A stretch of 6,274 nt of DNA, from positions 1 through 6,274 of the forward strand of contig CAZYMF010000256.1 in NCBI GenBank assembly GCA_964648215.1. The letters run 5' to 3'. Of the stretch, positions 1 through 5,086 are shown in pieces. The position numbers and the translations under genes were made by a program. Numbering within the stretch: position 1 is the stretch's first letter; each line of letters opens with the position of its first letter. The DNA comes from CAZYMF01 sp964648215. GTDB lineage: Bacteria; Desulfobacterota; Binatia; HRBIN30; JACQVA1. A model generated the notes under the pieces. The model made no database searches. It was not told where the DNA came from and saw only the letters and a program-made list of their open reading frames with translations.

Positions 1-100
1 GGATGGATTGCCGCCGGGCCTCCTTTTCCCGCACGCGCCGCTGCGCCCTGGCGCTGCGCAAGTGGGAAACGCGATCGGTGGCAGCTGACTGATTCATCAT
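1..100 (-). CDS. Probable TetR/AcrR-family transcriptional regulator, N-terminal fragment (cut by window edge)
   Basis: Reading the minus strand from tandem in-frame ATG codons at 100 and 97 gives an open frame of 33 codons that runs off the left edge. The visible residues are rich in Arg and Gln and end in REKEARRQSI. This is the kind of sequence that precedes helix 1 of TetR-type DNA-binding domains (usual form R..K..RR..IL.AA). The helix-turn-helix itself lies outside the window, so the assignment rests on this one stretch. The gene is on the same strand as the polyferredoxin at 332-1414, with 231 bases between them, and it follows an AT-rich patch unlike the rest of the window, as expected of its own promoter/operator. 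No good Shine-Dalgarno sequence is seen before either ATG. TetR proteins usually repress their own and neighbouring genes, so the polyferredoxin or genes to the left are possible targets (inference). Confidence 0.55.
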   Translation of the reverse strand, partial: MMNQSAATDRVSHLRSARAQRRVREKEARRQSI

Positions 101-107
101 ATTATGA
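94..107. promoter_or_regulatory. AT-rich near-palindrome over the regulator start codon, candidate operator
   Basis: TCATCATATTATGA is a 14-base palindrome with one mismatched pair, and it overlaps the tandem ATG codons of the probable TetR gene. It sits in the only clearly AT-rich patch of the window (about 92-120), which also contains TTGAACGATTAGTCATAAT on the minus strand. An autoregulatory operator in this position would be typical for the family. The half-site ATCATA recurs in the dyad at 1457-1476. No well-spaced -35/-10 pair could be assigned, so this is a candidate only. Confidence 0.3.
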
Positions 108-331
108 CTAATCGTTCAATTACTGACCGAGCGTCTAGCAAATTTCCGAGGCGCCTGTCAACCGGCACTCGCGAGCACCTTGTCCGGGCAGGTGGACTCG
201 GGATGCCGGCTCGCCGGGGCGTTCAGCGTGGCCGCTGGAGGGCAAGCCCGGCGCGGACGTAGAGACTCATGATCACCGAGTGAATACGATCATGGTCGGG
301 GATGTGCCGCGAAAGACCGGAGGTGGCCCGT
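101..331. other. Intergenic region between polyferredoxin and TetR-like gene
   Basis: No convincing coding sequence is seen on either strand. The short open frames here have arginine- and proline-rich translations without family features. The left end (101-120) is AT-rich and probably belongs to the regulator promoter. The right part holds an inverted repeat at 268-294, described separately. The rest (about 121-265) shows nothing I can interpret. Confidence 0.5.
268..294 (-). repeat. Inverted repeat 3' of the polyferredoxin gene, possible weak terminator or operator
   Basis: CATGATC (268-274) and GATCATG (288-294) form perfect 7-base arms around a 13-base loop that itself contains CAC-cga-GTG. 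It lies 38 bases beyond the polyferredoxin stop codon on the minus strand. There is no T-run after it, so a classical intrinsic terminator is doubtful. It could equally be a protein binding site, since its ATGATC core resembles the dyad at 1457-1476. Confidence 0.3.
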
Positions 332-1414
332 TCACGGCATCGGGTGCTCGATCTCGTTCGCCTGCGGAACGAGCCGTTGGTAGACGCTCTGCGGCACTTG
401 GGATTGCCAATGGCCGGATGCCTTGGCGTAGCCGACCACGCCGAGAAAGAGCAGCGCGACTCCCGCCGCCAGCGCCCAGGTGGGGATGGCGTGGCCGGTC
501 GCTCTCGACGGCACGACCCGGGGCAACGACATTTCGAGCGCACCTTCCACCGGGCAGACTGCAACACACGCCAGGCAAGCCGTGCACTCGGCGGAGCGAA
601 CGGTCTGCAGCCGATCGACCGGCAGCGCGGCCGGGCAGACTTTGACGCATTTGGCGCAATCGATGCAGGCGTTGCCGTCGCGTTGGATGCTCAGAGGGCT
701 GGGCAGCGACACCAACCCCAGCAGTGCTCCGTAGGGGCAGAGGTAGCGGCACCAGAAATCCTGCACCAGCAGCGATGCCAGAACCAGCACGGCGATCACG
801 GTCACGCCGGTCGTGCCGAGGAAGCGAAAGAAGTTGAGCATCCGAACATCGGCGATCACGCCGTAGGGAGAGCGCATGAAGCCGTCGATGGTCTGTGCCG
901 ACATTCCGGCGACGGCCCACAGGAAGAACCCGAGCAGGAGATACTTGAGCCCGCGCAGGGGAACATCGAGCCACCGCGGTGGGCGCAGGCTGCGCCCGAA
1001 AAGTCTGCGGCCACTGCGCCACAGGGCCTCCGAGAGCGTTCCGATCGGACAGAGCCAGCTACAGAACGCCTTGCGGAACAGCCACGCCATCGCGAGGAAC
1101 GCCAGCAGCAGGAAGAAGGCCGCGGGGTGGATCGCCGGCACGCGGCCCGTCAGCGCCCAGTATCTCAGGTTCATCAGCCCGGCGATCGGCAGCCAGCCCT
1201 CGACGCCGGCGGGATGCGCCGCCGAGAGAGTGGCGCCCGGGGTCGAGAGCTGTTTCACCCAGAGGTAGAGCTCGCCGCCGAGAACGACGTTGAGCAGCAG
1301 GAAGGCGATCTGGAAGGCATGGCGCACGCGCTGTGAGTGGTCTGCGGCCCGGCGCCGCAGCGGCTTCTTCCGCGGCTTGGCCGCCGGCCGGGAGCTGTGC
1401 GCCACGCTCTCCAT
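332..1414 (-). CDS. NapH/CcoG-like membrane-bound polyferredoxin (4Fe-4S binding protein)
   Basis: The product is a 360-residue inner-membrane electron-transfer protein of the NapH/NosR C-terminal/CcoG superfamily. These proteins move electrons between the quinone pool, or soluble donors, and a partner redox enzyme. A basic N-terminus (about 1-32) precedes predicted membrane segments near 33-53, 96-115, 155-173, 203-219 and 311-330. Two CxxxCP motifs lie at membrane edges (C118/C122 in CSWLCPIG, C222/C226 in CRYLCPYG), as in the Fer4_5 domain of NapH. Two full ferredoxin motifs follow: C250, C253, C256, C260-P and C277, C280, C283, C287-P, enough for two [4Fe-4S] clusters. The ATG at 1414 was chosen over the GTG one codon upstream because AGGAGG (1419-1424) ends four bases before it; the GTG would be only one base away. 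Length and cysteine pattern look intact. The specific partner is unknown. No nap, nos or cco genes are visible, so no gene symbol is given. Confidence 0.9.
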   Translation of the reverse strand: MESVAHSSRPAAKPRKKPLRRRAADHSQRVRHAFQIAFLLLNVVLGGELYLWVKQLSTPGATLSAAHPAGVEGWLPIAGLMNLRYWALTGRVPAIHPAAFFLLLAFLAMAWLFRKAFCSWLCPIGTLSEALWRSGRRLFGRSLRPPRWLDVPLRGLKYLLLGFFLWAVAGMSAQTIDGFMRSPYGVIADVRMLNFFRFLGTTGVTVIAVLVLASLLVQDFWCRYLCPYGALLGLVSLPSPLSIQRDGNACIDCAKCVKVCPAALPVDRLQTVRSAECTACLACVAVCPVEGALEMSLPRVVPSRATGHAIPTWALAAGVALLFLGVVGYAKASGHWQSQVPQSVYQRLVPQANEIEHPMP

Positions 1415-1538
1415 CACGCCTCCTCTGTGTCAGCTTAGAGGACGTCGGCACCGGGTCGTATGATCCCCATCATACGCGGTCGTTCGACGGGGAAAATGAA
1501 AGTGGGCGTCGGCGCGATCGGTCGCTTGCCACCACGGC
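1415..1538 (-). promoter_or_regulatory. Leader/intergenic region upstream of the polyferredoxin gene
   Basis: These 124 bases separate the permease stop codon from the polyferredoxin start, both on the minus strand. They contain the AGGAGG ribosome binding site at 1419-1424 and the dyad at 1457-1476, whose left arm on the minus strand contains TATGAT, a fair -10 hexamer. The sequence 17-18 bases upstream of it (CATTTTC) is a poor -35. The gap and dyad suggest the polyferredoxin has its own regulated promoter rather than relying on read-through from the permease. Confidence 0.35.
1457..1476. promoter_or_regulatory. Perfect 8-bp dyad, candidate operator (or hairpin)
   Basis: CGTATGAT-CCCC-ATCATACG has two perfect 8-base arms around a 4-base spacer. 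It lies 43 bases upstream of the polyferredoxin start and 62 bases beyond the permease stop codon. The size and symmetry suit a dimeric repressor such as a TetR protein. The same sequence could fold as an RNA hairpin with a GGGG loop on the minus strand, but no T-run follows, so termination is less likely. Confidence 0.45.
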
Positions 1539-2144
1539 CTATCCGGCGGCCGCCAGCCCGCCCTTGAAGCGTTGCATCAGGAGCGCCAGCAGCGCCATCT
1601 GGTACACCACGCCGACGGAGGCATAGATCCAGGCGTACGGTTCACCGGAGTAGAGCACCCAGAGGAGCTTGGCGGCCCAGTAGTGCGGCACTATCGCAAA
1701 CGCCAGCTGCCATCGCGAGGCCACGAAGTAGGCGAAAAGGGTCGCCCAGATGAGCGCGCCGCTGCCCTTTACCAGAGCGAACGCCTGCACCTTGTTTTTC
1801 GCGAAGGCGGCTAGAAAGACCGCGTACAGCGGCGCCAGCAATGCCGCGCAGATCGACACCAGCGCCAGCGCAGCAACCTCCACCTCGATCAACCCGGCCA
1901 CGCGAACCGCGACGAATGTCATGACCACGCTCAGGATGACCGGCACAACGACACGGTAGGCCAGGTAGCTCTGCAACGTCAGCGGCGTGACCCGCAACGC
2001 GCTCAGGGTGTGGTCGTCGCGCTGGTCCACGAGCAAGAGGACCGACGCCAGCAGGATTCCCAGCGTCATCGGGACGACGGCGAACTGCACGCCGACGGCA
2101 AATGCCACCAGGAGCAGGTTTCCGACCAACGGCGCAGTCGTCAT
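1539..2144 (-). CDS. ABC-2 type transporter permease, apparently lacking its usual N-terminus
   Basis: The product is a 201-residue, strongly hydrophobic protein with about six predicted membrane segments (near 6-20, 22-39, 64-85, 91-114, 123-141 and 171-190). The cytoplasmic stretch DQRDDHTLSALRVTPLTLQ (40-58) is typical of a group of ABC-2 permeases related to fluoroquinolone/drug export permeases, in which D-[EQ]-R-D-[DE]-x-TL-x-AL-x-VTPL is conserved. The KNKVQAFALVKG segment (116-127) also fits. From memory, relatives are about 240-250 residues, with a cytoplasmic N-terminus and one membrane helix before the point where this protein begins; those are absent. The ATG at 2144 is chosen because frame upstream of it (to 2276) encodes only Arg/Gly-rich sequence with no membrane segment. 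It overlaps the stop of a 20-codon ORF (ATGA), so translation may be coupled. No ATP-binding subunit is visible. It may be functional with a distant ATPase, or a 5'-truncated remnant. Confidence 0.65.
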   Translation of the reverse strand: MTTAPLVGNLLLVAFAVGVQFAVVPMTLGILLASVLLLVDQRDDHTLSALRVTPLTLQSYLAYRVVVPVILSVVMTFVAVRVAGLIEVEVAALALVSICAALLAPLYAVFLAAFAKNKVQAFALVKGSGALIWATLFAYFVASRWQLAFAIVPHYWAAKLLWVLYSGEPYAWIYASVGVVYQMALLALLMQRFKGGLAAAG

Positions 2145-2203
2145 TCCCGACCGCCGCCGGCCGCGGGCCCCGAAACGCTCGACGTTTCGCCCACCGCGCT
2201 CAT
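2141..2203 (-). CDS. Possible 20-codon leader ORF overlapping the permease start
   Basis: An ATG at 2203 is preceded, eight bases away, by the best Shine-Dalgarno sequence of this locus. It opens a 20-residue frame (MSAVGETSSVSGPAAGGGRE) whose TGA stop overlaps the permease ATG in the arrangement ATGA. The peptide is Ser/Gly/Ala-rich and resembles nothing known. It could be a translated leader that couples ribosomes to the permease. Alternatively it is the true N-terminus of an older gene put out of frame by an indel or deletion. A TAG lies just upstream in the same frame, so it is not the tail of a longer gene. Confidence 0.3.
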   Translation of the reverse strand: MSAVGETSSVSGPAAGGGRE

Positions 2204-2324
2204 CACGTTGGCTCCTTCCCCGACCTACGCCGCTGACGACGCTTTGGCGACCATACGGACAACCACACGCCCACATGCACCGCCGCGATTGTCAACGGCA
2301 AGCGCGGGGACTAGCTATGTCCTC
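2204..2324. promoter_or_regulatory. Divergent intergenic region between permease and CotH-family gene
   Basis: The 121 bases between the divergent starts should hold promoters for both directions. On the minus strand a perfect TTGACA (2290-2295) is visible but has no matching -10. On the plus strand TTGTCA (2289-2294) lies 17 bases from the poor -10 candidate TAGCTA (2312-2317), which would place a transcript start almost at the CotH ATG. Neither promoter is convincing by eye. No clear operator dyad was found. Confidence 0.3.
2212..2219 (-). promoter_or_regulatory. Strong ribosome binding site upstream of the mini-ORF/permease
   Basis: The minus strand reads GGAAGGAG, ideally spaced (eight bases) from the ATG at 2203, but that ATG is not in the permease frame. 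The permease ATG at 2144 itself has only a weak GGGA just upstream. This site is therefore evidence that translation originally entered at 2203. Confidence 0.5.
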
Positions 2325-5024
2325 ATGGCACGCCTACAGACCACCCTGCTGCTCGTGTGCGCCCTGGCGGGCGCCCCGCTCGTGGCGCCGGCAGCGCCGC
2401 TGATTCTGAACGAGTACAACGGCGTTGGGCCGACGAACCTGCTCGACGACGGCGACCGGGTCGATCCGTTCTTCGGACCGGTCATGGGAAACGGCGGCGA
2501 TTGGTTCGAGCTGGTCGTCGTCGCCGACCACCTGGACATCCGCGGTTGGCAGGTTGTCGTCGGTGACGACGGCGGCGCGTCGACGGCGACGGTCACCTTC
2601 GCGGACCAGCCCCTGCTCTCCGACCTACGGGCGGGCACCATCATCACGATCGCGGAGGAGGTCCCTGACGACGCGAGTTACGATCCCGCCGGCGGCGACT
2701 GGTGGATCAACCTCCAGGCCGGCACCGCCGGCTCGGGGACGTACGTCAGCGCCACCGACTTCTCGGTGTCGAACAACGACACCACGATCGAGATCCGCAC
2801 CGGTGACGGCGGGCACATCTTCGGTCCCGCCGGAGAAGCGATCAGCGACGTCGGGGTGAACAGCCGCGAGATCTTCAAGCTGGAGACCGCCCCGTCGGCG
2901 CTGATCACCCCCAGCTCCGACGCCTACAACGATGGATCGAGCAGCACCTTCGGCGCTCCCAATGTGTTCGATGGCGGCACGGCCACCCAGGACTTCTCCG
3001 CCTTGCGTTCCGGGCCGTCGCCCGAAGACCAGGATTTCGACGGCGTGCGCGACTGTGAGGACACCTGCCCCGAAGCCTACAACCCTACTCAGCGCGATAC
3101 GGACGGCGACGGCTTCGGCGATGCCTGCGATCCGGATCAGGGGAGCGAGCCCGGTCCCGGTCTGCCGCCGGAAGGATGCTCCGAGGTCGATCTGTTCGAT
3201 CCCAACCGCCTACTCGACGTCGAGCTCCACATGACGCAAGCCAACTGGGACGCCTTGCGCCATCAAGGGCGGCCGTTGCTGGACGGGCTCGGCGGAGACT
3301 GCATGGCCGGTCCCCCGGCCAGCCCCTTCGACTGGTTCGAGGCCGACGTCACCATCGAGGGCCAGACGCGCGCCACCATCGGCGTACGCAAGAAAGGTTT
3401 CGTGGGCTCACTCGACGCCGAGCGCCCGTCGGTCAAGCTGCGCTTCTCCCGTTTCGTCAGCACGCAGCGGATCTTCGGCCTCGACCGCATGACCCTCAAC
3501 AACGCCAAGCAGGATCCGGCGCGCATCAAGCAGTGCCTCGGCTATGAGCTCTTTGCCGCCGCCGGCGTCCACGCCTCGCGTTGCAACTTCGCCCACGTCA
3601 AGGTGCTGACGGAGAATCACTCCTACGACCTCGGCATCTACGCCAACGTGGAGGACATCAACTCGCCTCTCCTTCAGCGCACCTTCGGCAACAGCGGCGG
3701 AAACCACTACGAAGGTGCCGTGGGCGCCGACTTCCGGCCCCGCTCGCTGCCGATCTTCGAGAAAAAGAACAACGAGGACACCAACGACGGCAGCGACGTA
3801 CGGGCCGTTGCCGAGGTGCTCGGCCGCGTCTCCGACGACGAGCTGTTCACTGCCCTCGATCCGCTCGTGGGCCTCGACGCCTACTACACCTTCTGGGCGA
3901 TGGAGGGGCTCATCGGTCACTGGGACGGCTACGCCGGCGACACCAACAACTACCATATCTACCACGACGCCGTCGACGGACGCTTCTACTTCCTCCCGTG
4001 GGGCATCGACGACATTCTCGGGCGAGGCAACCCGTTGATGGGCGAGGGACCCGTCTCGCCGCTGGTATGGGCACGCGGCAAGCTGGCTCGCCGCCTCTAT
4101 CTCTACCCGGAGGGGGCGCAGCGCTACCAGCAGAAGCTGCAGACGCTCCTCGACACCGTGTGGAACGAACCGGCGATCCTGGCGGAGATCGATCGGATGC
4201 AGGCGCTCATTGCGCCGGTGACCGGCGACTTGAGCGAGTTCATCGATCCGATCCGGACCTTTGTCAGTGGACGCCGGCAAAAGTTCGCGACCGATTTCGG
4301 CCAGGGGCCGCCACCCTGGACGGAGCAGCTTTCCGACGGCTTCTGCCTCGATCCAGTGGGTGATCTGGGGCTGAAGTTCTCCACCACCTGGGCGGAGGTC
4401 GTGCCGCAGTTCCCGACCACTCTGGGCATCCAGGAGCTCACCGGCTCCCTGTACGGCGTCGATCTCTCCACTCTCGGTGGCATCCAGTTCTTGGTGGCAG
4501 GCGGGGGCGACACGCCCGATTTCGCGGGTCGCGGGCTCTTTCGCCTCGTCGTTCAGCTCGGCGGGCAGCTCTACGTCATGCAGGTGAACGTGTCGCCGAC
4601 CGACGTCGTCCCCAGTGCGCTCATTCCGATCGACAGCGATCTCAGCAATGCGTTCCTGGTTCTCGACGCCCAGCAGCAACCGATCTTTCTCGGTGCGCTC
4701 GCCGCCGGCGAGCTGCGGCTCGACGTCCAGAACGCCTCGACCGTTCCGGGTCAACCCATCGTCGGCGAGCTGGACGCGACGATCACGCAGTTCGGTCCCG
4801 CACCAGGCTCCTGCGCCGGCGATTGCGATCGCGACCAGCGCGTCACGGCCGCCGACCTAGTCGGCGCGATGCGCAGCGCGCCGGGAGGCGACGCACTGAA
4901 TCAGTGCCTGCCCATCGATCGCGACGAGGACTTCGCCGTGAGCGCCGGCGAGATCGCTCAGGCCATTGGCCTGGTGTTCGGTCGCTGCCCGGGATTCGAG
5001 CTGTCCACGCTGGCCCCCTCGTAG
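2325..5024 (+). CDS. Exported CotH-kinase-family protein with lamin-tail-like, TSP3-like and EF-hand/dockerin-like domains
   Basis: The product has 899 residues. A Sec-type signal peptide (about 1-23: basic start, Leu-rich core, AxA-like end) precedes a lamin-tail-like beta domain (about 24-225; LILNEYNG, GDWFELVV, DIRGWQVVVGDD). A calcium-binding thrombospondin type 3-like stretch follows (234-272; DQDFDGVRDCEDTCP, DTDGDGFGDACD). The CotH domain spans about 288-655. It has the RKKG and SVKLRF lysine region (355-374), a D-PARIKQCLGYEL helix, IYANVEDIN (438-446), GDTNNYHIYHD (538-548) and the DFG-like FLPWGIDD (556-563). CotH proteins are atypical secreted kinases that phosphorylate Ser residues, first known from Bacillus spore coat. 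A further beta-rich domain (665-822) is unrecognised. The C-terminus (830-888) has two EF-hand-type loops (D833/D835/D837/D844 and D865/D867/D869/E876) flanked by Cys. The ATG at 2325 is chosen because the signal peptide starts there, although it lacks a clear ribosome binding site. Frame upstream to 2010 is antisense to the permease and not credible. Substrate and location (surface or secreted) are inference. Confidence 0.88.
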   Translation: MARLQTTLLLVCALAGAPLVAPAAPLILNEYNGVGPTNLLDDGDRVDPFFGPVMGNGGDWFELVVVADHLDIRGWQVVVGDDGGASTATVTFADQPLLSDLRAGTIITIAEEVPDDASYDPAGGDWWINLQAGTAGSGTYVSATDFSVSNNDTTIEIRTGDGGHIFGPAGEAISDVGVNSREIFKLETAPSALITPSSDAYNDGSSSTFGAPNVFDGGTATQDFSALRSGPSPEDQDFDGVRDCEDTCPEAYNPTQRDTDGDGFGDACDPDQGSEPGPGLPPEGCSEVDLFDPNRLLDVELHMTQANWDALRHQGRPLLDGLGGDCMAGPPASPFDWFEADVTIEGQTRATIGVRKKGFVGSLDAERPSVKLRFSRFVSTQRIFGLDRMTLNNAKQDPARIKQCLGYELFAAAGVHASRCNFAHVKVLTENHSYDLGIYANVEDINSPLLQRTFGNSGGNHYEGAVGADFRPRSLPIFEKKNNEDTNDGSDVRAVAEVLGRVSDDELFTALDPLVGLDAYYTFWAMEGLIGHWDGYAGDTNNYHIYHDAVDGRFYFLPWGIDDILGRGNPLMGEGPVSPLVWARGKLARRLYLYPEGAQRYQQKLQTLLDTVWNEPAILAEIDRMQALIAPVTGDLSEFIDPIRTFVSGRRQKFATDFGQGPPPWTEQLSDGFCLDPVGDLGLKFSTTWAEVVPQFPTTLGIQELTGSLYGVDLSTLGGIQFLVAGGGDTPDFAGRGLFRLVVQLGGQLYVMQVNVSPTDVVPSALIPIDSDLSNAFLVLDAQQQPIFLGALAAGELRLDVQNASTVPGQPIVGELDATITQFGPAPGSCAGDCDRDQRVTAADLVGAMRSAPGGDALNQCLPIDRDEDFAVSAGEIAQAIGLVFGRCPGFELSTLAPS

Positions 5025-5027
5025 CGA

Positions 5028-5074
5028 CCGGGGGGCCTTGGGGACCCCGGAAGTGGAAATCGCGGTGGCCGGGG
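5028..5074. terminator. GC-rich alternative hairpins between convergent genes, possible bidirectional terminator
   Basis: CCGGGG (5028-5033), CCCCGG (5045-5050) and CCGGGG (5069-5074) lie in the 62-base gap between the CotH and HgcAB-like stop codons. The middle segment can pair with either flank, giving two mutually exclusive 6-bp GC stems. There is no T-run on either strand, so this is not a textbook intrinsic terminator. Its position between convergent genes is the main support. Confidence 0.35.
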
Positions 5075-5086
5075 ATATCACGTAGC

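Noticed and set aside
302..1336. Long plus-strand open frame opposite the polyferredoxin
   Set aside because: Its translation is low-complexity Arg/Gln/Glu/His-rich without motifs, and it mirrors a clearly conserved minus-strand gene. High GC makes such antisense frames common.
1457..1476. Dyad as an intrinsic terminator of the permease gene
   Set aside because: The stem is only moderately GC-rich and no T-run follows on the minus strand. Its position in front of the next gene fits an operator better.
2145..2276. N-terminal extension of the permease frame to 2276
   Set aside because: The added 44 residues are Arg/Gly-rich with no membrane helix or the expected cytoplasmic start. The good ribosome binding site inside it serves a different frame.
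2010..2324. Upstream extension of the CotH frame to an earlier ATG
   Set aside because: The extension is antisense to the permease and is hydrophilic. It would bury the signal peptide that begins at 2325.
2317..2403. ATG at 2317 with a better-spaced GGGGA, as an alternative start
   Set aside because: It opens a different frame that stops after 28 codons at 2403 and has no recognisable features.
3408..4754. Minus-strand 448-codon open frame inside the CotH gene
   Set aside because: The plus strand encodes recognisable kinase motifs throughout. The antisense translation is Val/Glu/Arg-rich with no domain, so it is a codon-bias shadow.
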